Assembly: GCA_910586965.1 (NCBI GenBank)
Contig: CAJUMF010000005.1
Coordinates: forward strand, 1 to 64,000
Origin: an uncultured Dorea sp.
GTDB lineage: Bacteria > Bacillota > Clostridia > Lachnospirales > Lachnospiraceae
Direction: 5' to 3'
DNA: 64,000 bases
Below, one piece after another: positions 50,770 through 59,541 of the stretch. The notes beneath the pieces were generated by a model that was given only the letters and a program-made list of their open reading frames with translations, had not been told where the DNA came from and did not search any database. The position numbers were made by a program, and so were the translations under genes. The number at the start of each line of letters is the position of its first letter. Position 1 is the stretch's first letter.

Positions 50770-53278
50770 CAATGGTGCGGTAATAAAGAAACTGGCAGGG
50801 AACTCGGTACGGGCGAACCGCCGTCCGTTTGCCGTCCTTATTTTTGCGATTGCCCTCTCGGCGTTTATGCTGTTTTCAGTCTTAACGGTGGGTCTTTCCT
50901 ATCTGGAGCTGAGCAGGCTGCAGGATACGCGGCTGCACGGCTCGGAACATGACGCGGCTGTCATGAATGGATTTACGGAAAAGCAGAAGGAAATTCTGAG
51001 CGGCAATCCGTCTGTCCGGTCGGTGGGGGTACAGGCGTACTGCGGGCATGTCATAGGAACAGATGCGGATGATACGGTAAATGTAGCGTTTTTGTGGGGA
51101 GACAGGACATTCTGGGAAGAGCAGAAGGCTCCCGCGAGAACCGGGATGAGGGGGCGTTACCCGGAGGCCTGGAATGAAGTGCTGGCGGCAAAAGAAGTGC
51201 TTGAGGAGTGCGGCATAGGCGCTCTCGGTGTGGGAGACTGTTTTTCCATGACTTATGAGGACAATACAGGCATCCATATAGAGGAGTTTGTCATCAGCGG
51301 AATCTGGGACGGCTACGGGGGAGATAAAGGGAATTTTTATGTGTCGGAGGAGTTTTACAGACAGTCAGGCTATGAGCTGGCGGCTGACGGGATTCTGCAG
51401 TTGAAGTTTAAGGGCAATTATGTGCCGGGATGGACGATAGACAGGCTGGAAGACAGTCTGGAACTGTCACGGCAGCAGGTGTTCCAGCCGACGGATTATA
51501 TCGAAAGGTCGCTTACGGTACTGGCTGCTGTGCTTGGCCTGTGCTTTATCATCTGCCTGAGTGCGTATCTGCTGATATATAATATCCTTTATATGTCCGT
51601 CTCGGGGAAAATCAGATACTACGGGCTGCTTAAGTCGCTGGGAATGACAAAAAGGCAGCTGGTCTTATTTTTGCGGAGACAGATGATGGCGGCGGCAATG
51701 GGAGGAATCGCTGCGGGGGTTGCTGTGGGGGCATTGTTTTCCCTGTCTTTTGTTCCTTACATTATGAAAGTCTTAGGAATATCTCTTGGAGATACGGGCT
51801 CTGACTTTCACCCGGAAGTGCTGGCGTTAAGTGTGTCGGTGACAGGGGCGGCGGTGTTTTGCGGCATCCGGATGCCGGTTCGTATGGCGGCGGATGTGAC
51901 TCCCGTGGAGGCAGCAAGGTACAGGAAAGATGCGGCAATGTACGATGGAGACACAGGGATTTCCCGCGCCGGGAAAAGGAGGAAGGGCGGTTTATGCCGG
52001 CGTTTAGCAAAAGAGCAGCTTTGGAAAGATAAAAAGCGGACAGCCGTTGTGTTTTTATCCCTCGGCGCGAGCCTGATCGTATTCTGCTGCCTGACTACGG
52101 TGGTCGTCAGCCAGGGAAAACGGACGGTATATCCCAATTACTGGGATGCGGATTTTATTCTGTACAACAATACGCAGACGATGGAGGACATTTCTTCATT
52201 GCAGCAGGCTCTGGACGGGAAATTGATATCGGAAGTGAGGGAAACGGACGGGGTGGCGGAGGTTCATGCGGTGAAAGGTGTTCCGGTTGTATTTCCATAT
52301 GATGCGGGCGGTTTTTCGGACTGCTGGATTAGAGGGTACGCAGAGCGAAAACCGTATCTGTCCTGCACGGAGACGGTCTCGGACTATGAGGAGAATCCAG
52401 AAAAATACTATGGCATGCTGAAAGGGATTGACGAAGAGGAGTTTGACTATCTGAACACAACGCTTGGAAATGCGGTAGATAAAAGAGATTTTCTGGACGG
52501 AAAGACGGCAGTCCTGCAATATGCGGGATTTGAGCTGGCGGACGGGCTGACGGACGGCACGGTGCGTTTTTCTCTTGGGGAAGAGGAGCAGGAAATCAGG
52601 ATTGGAGCCGTGAACTACGGGGATTATTACGGTGCGACGGTAAATGCCGGGGCGAATCTGATCGTCAGTGAAAAATATCTGGAGAGCCTGTGTACGGAGC
52701 CGTATGTGTTAAGCCTGAATATCAGGTATGAAGAGTCCTATGACGAGGATACGGAAAAAGAGATTAAGAATCTGGTACAGAGAAGTAAGTACAGCAAGGA
52801 TTTACATTACATTTCAAAGTACGATGAGATGAAGACAATCCAGGATTCCCAGAGCGGGATGCTTGAGGCCGGGATGGTGACTTCGGTCCTTCTGCTGCTG
52901 GTGGGCATGCTTAACTATGTCAATACGATGACAGTCAGCATGCAGAGCAGGAAACTGACATTTTCGGTTATGGAGAGCGTGGGCATGTCCGGGAGGCAGA
53001 TAAAGAAACTGCTGATATGGGAAGGACTTTTGTATGCGGGAGGCTCTCTGCTTTTAACTGCCACAGCGGGAATGGGCATAACGTATCTTGTATTCCAGTC
53101 CATGAATTATATGGAAATCCCCTTTGCCGTTCCGGTGCTGCCGTTTCTGTGCGCGGGCCTTGCTGTGACAGTGATATGCGCCGTGATTCCCGTGGTGACA
53201 TACAAAAGAACCGTCAAGGGGCGTTCGATTGCAGAGCGGATAAGGGAGTTTGAACAGGGATATTTTTCATCAGATTAA
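50756..53278 (+). CDS. FtsX-family ABC permease, 8-TM two-domain type
   Basis: The start at 50756 overlaps the ATPase gene; 50741 is an alternative. The 840-residue protein has an N-terminal membrane helix (VLIFAIALSAFMLFSVLTVG), a large extracellular domain, a three-helix FtsX core (about 265-395), a second membrane helix (VVFLSLGASLIVFCCLTTVV, about 430), a second large extracellular domain, and a C-terminal FtsX core (about 720-830). This MacB-like layout differs from true BceB. It probably moves or relieves membrane-inserted peptides or lipids sensed by the upstream two-component system. Confidence 0.9.
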   Translation: MLANNNGAVIKKLAGNSVRANRRPFAVLIFAIALSAFMLFSVLTVGLSYLELSRLQDTRLHGSEHDAAVMNGFTEKQKEILSGNPSVRSVGVQAYCGHVIGTDADDTVNVAFLWGDRTFWEEQKAPARTGMRGRYPEAWNEVLAAKEVLEECGIGALGVGDCFSMTYEDNTGIHIEEFVISGIWDGYGGDKGNFYVSEEFYRQSGYELAADGILQLKFKGNYVPGWTIDRLEDSLELSRQQVFQPTDYIERSLTVLAAVLGLCFIICLSAYLLIYNILYMSVSGKIRYYGLLKSLGMTKRQLVLFLRRQMMAAAMGGIAAGVAVGALFSLSFVPYIMKVLGISLGDTGSDFHPEVLALSVSVTGAAVFCGIRMPVRMAADVTPVEAARYRKDAAMYDGDTGISRAGKRRKGGLCRRLAKEQLWKDKKRTAVVFLSLGASLIVFCCLTTVVVSQGKRTVYPNYWDADFILYNNTQTMEDISSLQQALDGKLISEVRETDGVAEVHAVKGVPVVFPYDAGGFSDCWIRGYAERKPYLSCTETVSDYEENPEKYYGMLKGIDEEEFDYLNTTLGNAVDKRDFLDGKTAVLQYAGFELADGLTDGTVRFSLGEEEQEIRIGAVNYGDYYGATVNAGANLIVSEKYLESLCTEPYVLSLNIRYEESYDEDTEKEIKNLVQRSKYSKDLHYISKYDEMKTIQDSQSGMLEAGMVTSVLLLLVGMLNYVNTMTVSMQSRKLTFSVMESVGMSGRQIKKLLIWEGLLYAGGSLLLTATAGMGITYLVFQSMNYMEIPFAVPVLPFLCAGLAVTVICAVIPVVTYKRTVKGRSIAERIREFEQGYFSSD

Positions 53279-54496
53279 ATTGCAGGGAATGAAACAATTC
53301 TGCTCATCAATCGGAATTACCTCTTCGCACATACAAATAATACCGCCGTTTCCCCTCGTTACTTTTGCTTTATCCAGCAATTTATATTTTTTAACTTCGC
53401 GCCGGTCCGGATTTGCTGATTTTTTAATTTCCAAAGGGTGGATGATGCCATTTTCCTCCACAAATATATCGATTTCTTTTGCATTTGAATCCCGGTAATA
53501 AGTCAGGTTTACCTTTGAAGGCGCATAGGCGAAATTTTTAAGCAGTTCTATCACCACATGGTTTTCAAAATAATGTCCGCTTGCAGCCCCGTTCATAAGC
53601 GTATCCCGGGTAAGCCACATGGACAGATAAGCGCACAGACCTGTATCGCAGAAATAGAGCTTTGGCGTTTTAGAAAGCCGTTTCAATTCATTATTGGCAT
53701 ATGGAGACAGCAGATAAATGATGCCCAGGCCCTGCAGCAGACGTGTCCATTCTTTTGCTGTCGGCTGGGATATCTCTGCTGTTTCCGCCAATGTCTTATA
53801 ATTTACCTGCTCTGCGGTCAATGCGGCGCAAGCTTTCAAAAATTTGTGAAAACGTACCGTATCGGTAATCCCGCCTTCTTCTGCAACATCCCGCATGAGA
53901 TAGGTTTCTATATAAGAATTGAAATATTCCTGTCTTTGTTCCGAATCTGCCTCTTGGGCATCCGGCATACCTCCCCGCCAGATATGTTCAAATACCTGAA
54001 CGATGTCATTTTTGGGAACAAGCGGCTGTCTTGCGAGCAGACAGGGCAGAGAAAAATCCATCTCGTTTGAAAATTTTAGCCCCTCCGTTTCATTTTTTGA
54101 AAAACTGTACAGTTCTAAAATTCCAATCCTGCCGGCCAATGTTTCACGGATGTTTTTCATCATGTTGTACTGTTGCGAGCCGGTCAGCCAAAACAATCCC
54201 CGCTCTTCGCTTTCGTCGCATATAATCTTAATCTGTTCAAACAGTTCTGGCGCTTTCTGTATTTCATCAATGATAATCGGTGGTTTATAAGTCTGGAAGA
54301 ACAATATCGGATCGGATTTGGCAAGTGTCCGTGCCATTGTGTTATCCATAGAAACATAGGTACGGCTTTGCTCTGCCGCTAAATGCTTTAACATTGTTGT
54401 CTTTCCGACCTGTCTTGCGCCTGTAACAAGAACCGCTTTAAAAAAAGAACTCATGTGTAAGAATTTACGCTCTAATGTACGCTCTAAATATTTCAT
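53270..54496 (-). CDS. ATP-binding protein with DUF4143 domain
   Basis: The 408-residue protein has an N-terminal AAA_14 ATPase (GARQVGKTTMLKHLA Walker A, PPIIIDEIQKAPELF Walker B, LTGSQQYNMMK). The DUF4143 region follows with a winged-helix part and a nuclease-like strand (RDSNAKEIDIFVEENGII, then HPLEIKKSA: a D...ExK pattern). Function in the cell is unknown; the family is multicopy and often strain-variable. It converges on the ABC permease gene with a 9-bp overlap. Confidence 0.9.
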   Translation of the reverse strand: MKYLERTLERKFLHMSSFFKAVLVTGARQVGKTTMLKHLAAEQSRTYVSMDNTMARTLAKSDPILFFQTYKPPIIIDEIQKAPELFEQIKIICDESEERGLFWLTGSQQYNMMKNIRETLAGRIGILELYSFSKNETEGLKFSNEMDFSLPCLLARQPLVPKNDIVQVFEHIWRGGMPDAQEADSEQRQEYFNSYIETYLMRDVAEEGGITDTVRFHKFLKACAALTAEQVNYKTLAETAEISQPTAKEWTRLLQGLGIIYLLSPYANNELKRLSKTPKLYFCDTGLCAYLSMWLTRDTLMNGAASGHYFENHVVIELLKNFAYAPSKVNLTYYRDSNAKEIDIFVEENGIIHPLEIKKSANPDRREVKKYKLLDKAKVTRGNGGIICMCEEVIPIDEQNCFIPCNLI

Positions 54497-54713
54497 GTCC
54501 TAACCTCATTTTTATGAAAATATAAAGTCAAATTTATTTTATCATAAAATAACTGGCATTTCAATCATATTTTTAAATATTTTATTTTTCTAAAAGCCAT
54601 TCCGCAATATCCCATATTTTAAAGCCCTCATATGTGTATTTCGGATGTTTTGTCCTGGCAATTTCCATACAGACAATATTTCATATATCCGTCCGTAGTC
54701 CATATTCCTGAGG

Positions 54714-54917
54714 TCAAGAACCGCATAGCGGATGCCTGAGCCGCTGCAGGACCCATCCGATATCCCCATCAATACAGATTGACTGCCTCGCAATCTCCTT
54801 CGGACAGAGCGTCTCCCCGTAATTCACACAGGCATATGTTGCCTTCGGATTCGCCGCTGTCATCTGCCAGAAGGGATATTTGATAATCCCGGGTGTGTTA
54901 TGTTTATTGTGCACCAT
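54714..54917 (-). pseudogene. Class M sirtuin C-terminal remnant
   Basis: The frame encodes NTPGIIKYPFWQMTAANPKA, then TYACVNYGET and RQSICIDGDIGWVLQRL. This aligns closely with the last 55 residues of the intact sirtuin at 56357-57250 (NTPGIVKFSFWRMTTENPKA, TYACVNSGEA, RSICINADIGKVLEQL). The rest of the sirtuin is missing, and the stop is displaced. A further frame (54590-54793) gives no recognisable product. The 440-bp gap 54497-54936 therefore holds only this remnant. Confidence 0.8.
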
Positions 54918-54936
54918 TTTTATACTGTCTGGTATA

Positions 54937-56190
54937 TCAAAATTCCAGGCTGTCTGGATTCAAAAGAAAATACTTCATTCCCATGATGACAAATCCTTCT
55001 TCATTTCTCCAGGGTTTTGTCGTTCCGCCTACAATCACTATTTTCTTAAAGGAATCTGGAATATTACGCAGAGAACGAAATTCCTGCGACTGCTTTTCCT
55101 TTGATGCCAAATCATAGGCCGCCTGAATATAATATCTCTGGCTTCCCTGATTCACTACAAAATCAACCTCAAGCTGCCTGCGTATGCGTTTTCCTTCTTT
55201 ATTTTTTCCGTACATATCTACAATGCCTGTATCAACATTATATCCGCGGATCAGCAATTCGTTATAAACGATATTCTCCATAATATGTGTTGGCTCCTGC
55301 TGCCGGAAATTTAATCTTGCATTTCTAAGACCTACATCCGTAAAATAATACTTTAAATTCGCACCAACATATTTTCTTCCTTTAATATCATAACGATTGG
55401 ATTTTGAAATCAGGAATGCTTCCTCAAGGTAATCAATATGTTTGGATATTGTTTTATTCGTATAGCTAATCTGGCGCTCACTTGCAAAGGTATTGGAAAT
55501 CCGGGTTGGATTTGTCGGCGCCCCGATGACAGATGCCAGAATATCAACCAACGTATTCAAATCGTCCATACTTTGAATACCATTTCTTTCCACAACATCC
55601 TTCAGGTATACGTTTGTGAAAATGTTTTTCAAATATTCTGCCTTCTGGTGTTCCGTATGAAATCCGGCAACCTGCGGCAGTCCTCCATAAATCATATAAT
55701 CGTTCCATACATCCTCATATTCTCCATCGCAGGCAGAATAGAATTCTGCAAAAGAAAGAGGATAAACCCTGATTTCATCTCCCCTGCCCCGAAACTCTGT
55801 CACAATGTCACTGGACAAAAATCTGGAATTGCTGCCTGTCACATAGATGTCAATATTACTTATACGGAGCAGGCTGTTCAGTACCTCTTCAAATCGGGGC
55901 ATAAATTGTATTTCATCTAAAAGCAGATAATATCTTTCATCGTCTTTTACTGCAGTTTTCACATACTGATAACATATTTTGGGATCTCGTAATTCTTCAT
56001 TTTCAATGCCGTCCAGCGCAATCTCAATGACATGGCCTTCATCTACGCCATTTTGCAGTAAGTATTTTTTAAATATTTGAAACAGCAAAAATGATTTTCC
56101 ACATCTTCGTATGCCTGTAATCACCTTTATCATTCCATTATCTTTTCTCAGAATAAGCTGCTGAAGGTAACAATTTCTTTCAATTTCCAT
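54937..56190 (-). CDS. ATP-binding protein with DUF4143 domain, second copy
   Basis: AGGGAGTGACAGG precedes the start at 56190. The 417-residue protein has Walker A GIRRCGKSFLL, Walker B YLLLDEIQFMPRFEE, ITVTGSN-type sensor (IYVTGSNSRFLSSDI), a winged-helix part, and a C-terminal PD-(D/E)XK-like region (RRQLEVDFVVNQGSQRYYIQ). It lies between an intact sirtuin gene and a sirtuin remnant, as if inserted into or beside the sirtuin gene. It is a different subfamily from the copy at 53270. Confidence 0.88.
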   Translation of the reverse strand: MEIERNCYLQQLILRKDNGMIKVITGIRRCGKSFLLFQIFKKYLLQNGVDEGHVIEIALDGIENEELRDPKICYQYVKTAVKDDERYYLLLDEIQFMPRFEEVLNSLLRISNIDIYVTGSNSRFLSSDIVTEFRGRGDEIRVYPLSFAEFYSACDGEYEDVWNDYMIYGGLPQVAGFHTEHQKAEYLKNIFTNVYLKDVVERNGIQSMDDLNTLVDILASVIGAPTNPTRISNTFASERQISYTNKTISKHIDYLEEAFLISKSNRYDIKGRKYVGANLKYYFTDVGLRNARLNFRQQEPTHIMENIVYNELLIRGYNVDTGIVDMYGKNKEGKRIRRQLEVDFVVNQGSQRYYIQAAYDLASKEKQSQEFRSLRNIPDSFKKIVIVGGTTKPWRNEEGFVIMGMKYFLLNPDSLEF

Positions 56191-56356
56191 CCTGTCACTC
56201 CCTGTTTTTGTGCAAATACATACTTTTAAGTAATCTTATTCTACTACAAGCAGAATCTTATTTCAATATGTTATTCCTATTTTTTGTGTATTTACACAAT
56301 TTTATGTAATGCAGAAGTAAGACGGGAAATCGGAGCAATTAACTGACTCTGTTGTC

Positions 56357-57250
56357 TTATAATTGTTCGAGTACCTTTCCAATATCTGCATTGATACAGA
56401 TGGAGCGGTCTCTGATTTCCGTTGGTGCACTGGCTTCCCCTGAATTGACGCAGGCATAGGTTGCCTTTGGATTTTCCGTTGTCATCCTCCAAAAAGAAAA
56501 TTTTACTATGCCCGGCGTGTTCATCCCGACTCCGAGTTCCAGGAATAAGACTTTCTGGTTTTGATGCCCGCGCAGAAAGTCATGATACCTTTTTGCTGCC
56601 TTATGCCAGCCGCTGTCTTCCGCAAAGGTAGCGTCTGACCGCAGATTCATGCCCATCGGTCTGCCGCATACCGGGCAGTGCGGCACGAGTGGGGCAGGAA
56701 CCGTCATTTTCGGAGCCGTTTCGTCCGGCAAATACAGCGAGTTGTCCTTATCTGTAGCAAACCCCTGCATCTTTACCATTTCCCGGATGACAGATTCATT
56801 GTCATAGGTTTTCTGGCAGCAGGGCTCCGAACACTGGAACAGCCCGTAGTCGCCCTGGGTGTAGAACAGGCGGCGCTTGTCAAAACCGGCTTTTTGGAAA
56901 CAGTGGTCTACATTTGTTGTCAGCACGAAATAATCCTTGTCATGGACAAGCTCTAATAATCTTTGGTAGACAGGCTTTGGAATTTCCATATAGCGGTTGA
57001 TAAAAATGTACCGGCTCCAGTACGCCCAGTATTCTTCCGGGGTTTCAAACGGATAAAATCCTCCGGAATACATATCCTGGAATCCATATTTTGACGCAAA
57101 ATCCTTAAAATAGTTCTGAAACCGCTCTCCTGTGTAGATGAAACCTGCCGAGGCAGAAAGCCCGGCTCCTGCCCCGATGAGAACTGCGTCCGCCTGATGA
57201 AAGGCGTGACGCAGTGACTGGATCATATGCTCATTCTTCTTAATATTCAT
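56357..57250 (-). CDS. Class M sirtuin (SirTM-like NAD-dependent protein)
   Basis: AAGGA sets the start at 57250. The 297-residue protein has the sirtuin NAD-binding AVLIGAGAGLSASAGF, the SirTM-type GERFQNYFKDFASKYGFQDM and YSGGFYPFETPEEYWAYWSR, TTNVDHCFQKAGF, and a TQGDYGLFQCSEPCC segment where classic sirtuins have a catalytic His-Gly. Four Zn-type cysteines are spread over CSEPCC and CPVCG. SirTM enzymes ADP-ribosylate a lipoylated GcvH-like protein together with a macrodomain hydrolase; those partner genes are not next door here. Confidence 0.88.
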   Translation of the reverse strand: MNIKKNEHMIQSLRHAFHQADAVLIGAGAGLSASAGFIYTGERFQNYFKDFASKYGFQDMYSGGFYPFETPEEYWAYWSRYIFINRYMEIPKPVYQRLLELVHDKDYFVLTTNVDHCFQKAGFDKRRLFYTQGDYGLFQCSEPCCQKTYDNESVIREMVKMQGFATDKDNSLYLPDETAPKMTVPAPLVPHCPVCGRPMGMNLRSDATFAEDSGWHKAAKRYHDFLRGHQNQKVLFLELGVGMNTPGIVKFSFWRMTTENPKATYACVNSGEASAPTEIRDRSICINADIGKVLEQL

Positions 57251-57284
57251 AGGAATCCTTCGCTGGTATGACGAATAATTAATT

Positions 57285-57914
57285 TTATTTCCCCGCGACA
57301 GATATCCGTTCCTGTATATGTGCGCCGGATACGATTTCGTCAACCATGGCAATTGCATAATCTGCGTAGCTTAAGACGCTCTCTCCCCTGTCGTTCAAGG
57401 TCAGCTCTTCGCCGCCCAGGATGTAAGTGCCGCAGCGTTTCCCCTCAGCCTGGAAATCTGCCGCAGGGCTTATATACGTCCACTTCACATCATCCCGTTT
57501 CCTGAGTTCGGACAGAGCCTTTGCCATGGCAGCCGCAAGGGGTTTAAACAGATCGGGGAAGTCCGCGCCGTCAGCGACACATGCACTGTGCTCCGGATTT
57601 ACATAAAGGCTCCCGGCACCTCCGACAACAAGCAGTCTTGTGTCGGTTCCCGAAAGAGCGTCGCACAATACTTTAAGAGAAGTGCTGTGGAGAGGAAGGG
57701 TATCCTCCGTCCACGCTCCAAAAGCATCGACAACCGCATCAAAACCTTTTAAATCCTCCGCCGTAATATCTAATACGTCCTTTTCAACAGACTGCGGCGC
57801 GGCAGATTGATTCGCTCCTCTTACAATAGCGGTGACATCCAGTCCGCGGCTTACGGCCTCCTCAGTAATCAGCCTTCCGGCTTTTCCATTTGCACAAACA
57901 ACAGCAATCTTCAT
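57285..57914 (-). CDS. NAD(P)-binding protein, YwnB/NmrA-like
   Basis: AGGAGG precedes the start at 57914. The 209-residue protein starts KIAVVCANGKAGRLITEEAV, a Rossmann GxxGxxG-like motif, then FDAVVDAFGAW, RLLVVGGAGSLYV and WTYISPAADFQAEGKRCGTY, typical of the NmrA/atypical SDR family including Bacillus YwnB. It may sense or reduce an electrophile with NAD(P)H. The Rrf2 gene directly upstream on the same strand is its likely regulator, as in the ywnA-ywnB pair. Confidence 0.88.
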   Translation of the reverse strand: MKIAVVCANGKAGRLITEEAVSRGLDVTAIVRGANQSAAPQSVEKDVLDITAEDLKGFDAVVDAFGAWTEDTLPLHSTSLKVLCDALSGTDTRLLVVGGAGSLYVNPEHSACVADGADFPDLFKPLAAAMAKALSELRKRDDVKWTYISPAADFQAEGKRCGTYILGGEELTLNDRGESVLSYADYAIAMVDEIVSGAHIQERISVAGK

Positions 57915-57943
57915 AATGAATACCTCCTGAAAAATTTATTTTT

Positions 57944-58015
57944 GTTGTAATCTTTGATGTTACAACTTGCAGTATCAATATAACACACCGTAGATGTAAT
58001 GCCAGTAGTTACAAC
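57944..58015. promoter_or_regulatory. Two matching dyads, candidate Rrf2 operators
   Basis: GTTGTAA-N9-TTACAAC (57944-57966) is a perfect 7-bp dyad. GATGTAA-N9-TTACAAC (57993-58015) shares five arm bases (TGTAA with TTACA) and the same 9-bp gap. They flank the promoter region between the Rrf2 gene and the YwnB-like gene; the second overlaps the Rrf2 stop codon. Same-spacing paired dyads fit binding of two Rrf2 dimers. Confidence 0.65.
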
Positions 58016-58440
58016 AAAAATTTTTGTGTATCGCGTTTCAAATCTTCCAGCGTGATTGCCGCAAGCTCCCGCTCCATCGCATCCTGCACCCGAATCAGCT
58101 TATCGTCCAGTATGTGATGGATATTTTTTCCTACCGGGCAGTTTGTGTTGGGGTTTTCATGGAAGTGGAACAGCTTTTTGTCCTCCACGCACTCTACGGC
58201 GCGGTAGATATCAAGGAATGTGATATCCTTTAATGGCTTTGCCGCGGCAGCGCCCCCGGTTCCGCGGGTGACGTTTATCAGTCCTGCGCTTTTTAGCTGC
58301 CCGAGGATTTTTCTTATAATGACCGGATTTACATTGGTACTGCTGGCAAGGAATTCACTGGTGACTTTGTACTCGCTGCCGAAAGTGTCGATGCAGGCAA
58401 AGATGTGGACTGCCAGCGTAAAACGGCTTGAAATCTGCAT
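58009..58440 (-). CDS. Rrf2-family transcriptional regulator, YwnA-like
   Basis: AAAGGAGG precedes the start at 58440. The 143-residue protein has the Rrf2 winged helix (SSRFTLAVHIFACIDTFGSE, then TSEFLASSTNVNPVIIRKIL and GQLKSAGLINVTRGTGGAAA). Only two spread cysteines are present, so it lacks the three-cysteine iron-sulfur site of IscR. It is probably a YwnA-type sensor that represses the YwnB-like gene encoded downstream. Confidence 0.92.
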   Translation of the reverse strand: MQISSRFTLAVHIFACIDTFGSEYKVTSEFLASSTNVNPVIIRKILGQLKSAGLINVTRGTGGAAAAKPLKDITFLDIYRAVECVEDKKLFHFHENPNTNCPVGKNIHHILDDKLIRVQDAMERELAAITLEDLKRDTQKFLL

Positions 58441-58475
58441 GGTGGAAACCTCCTTTATAATTGTAATGTCAATGG

Positions 58476-59342
58476 TTATATATTTTTCCCCCACTCTTTG
58501 GCAAAGGACAGAAACTTTAATGTGGCCGGGGATGGCTGTGTGTCAGGCAGATATGCGGCTCCGAGTACGCGGGAATAGTGCTCCGTAAAGGAGCGCACAC
58601 ATATGTCAAAAGGTGCATTGTGCAATAAAAGCTTTGGCAGAATTGTAATTCCAAATCCTTTTTCCACCATTTTCAGGGCAGCAAAATCCTCATTGACCTG
58701 ATAGCGGATTTTCGGGCGGATGCCGTTCATCTCAAATATTTTTCCAGTCTCATAATCCAGCCGGTCACAGGTCAATATAAAGTCCTGTTTATTTACATCC
58801 GAGAGGGATACTGCTACTTGTTCCGAAAGAGGATGTCCTTTCGGTGTCACCAGCATCAGCTCGTCCTTCCCCAAGGGGAGGAACGGGTAGTCGGGAACCG
58901 AATACCGGGATACAAAGATGCAGTCTAGTTTATTATTTTTCAGGCTGTTAATGAGAGGGCGGAAACCTTCTACATAGAGTTCGAAAGTAATCTTTGGGTA
59001 GCATTCCGAAAATTTCCGCAGAATATCAGGCAGCCAGTGATAGGAGATGCTCTGTATGGAGCCGATGCGGATGTATCCGCTGTCAAGGCTGTTTAAGTTG
59101 GCGGCAGTCTGCCGGATCCTTTTTTCTTCCCGGCAGATGATTTCCAGGGAGAGGACGATTTCCTCTGTGTTTGGCAGGAGCTGTACGCCATGTTTCGTTC
59201 GCTTGAACAAGGGAAGTCCAAGCTCCTTTTCAAAGCCTTTGATGAGCTGGCTGACAGCAGACTGGGTATAATTTAGCTTTGCTGCGGTTTTGGAGATGCT
59301 GTTTGTCTTGCATACGTCCAGTATGATTTCATATTTGCTCAC
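58476..59342 (-). CDS. LysR-family transcriptional regulator
   Basis: The second GTG (59342) has an AGGTG upstream and is preferred over GTG 59351. The 288-residue protein has the LysR HTH (KTAAKLNYTQSAVSQLIKGF) and a C-terminal substrate-binding domain (RIGSIQSISYHWLPDILRKF, LDCIFVSRYS). It is divergent from the dehydratase-carrier-cyclodeaminase operon and probably controls it. Confidence 0.93.
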   Translation of the reverse strand: MSKYEIILDVCKTNSISKTAAKLNYTQSAVSQLIKGFEKELGLPLFKRTKHGVQLLPNTEEIVLSLEIICREEKRIRQTAANLNSLDSGYIRIGSIQSISYHWLPDILRKFSECYPKITFELYVEGFRPLINSLKNNKLDCIFVSRYSVPDYPFLPLGKDELMLVTPKGHPLSEQVAVSLSDVNKQDFILTCDRLDYETGKIFEMNGIRPKIRYQVNEDFAALKMVEKGFGITILPKLLLHNAPFDICVRSFTEHYSRVLGAAYLPDTQPSPATLKFLSFAKEWGKNI

Positions 59343-59449
59343 TGTTTTCACCTCAAAATATAAGAAATATTAATATCTTAAATTAACAAAACTTAAAAAT
59401 ATGCATAAAATACGGCAATTTTCAAAGATATAAGTGAAGCTTATAAGTA

Positions 59450-59477
59450 AGATAAATAAAATGAGATTTATTTATCT
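59450..59477. promoter_or_regulatory. Perfect 11-bp inverted repeat in the LysR/dehydratase intergenic region
   Basis: AGATAAATAAA (59450-59460) and TTTATTTATCT (59467-59477) are separated by 6 bp, with ATAAG-type flanks outside. It sits about 65 bp upstream of the dehydratase start and is the best candidate LysR operator. Confidence 0.6.
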
Positions 59478-59541
59478 ATAAGTTTTCTTTATTATTAACA
59501 CAAGAGATAAAGGTCTGTCAAGAAGAATAAGGAGGAGAAAT

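Noticed and set aside
54590..54793. Possible small gene after the sirtuin remnant
   Set aside because: The product shows no recognisable family and lies in decayed sequence; no ribosome site was found.
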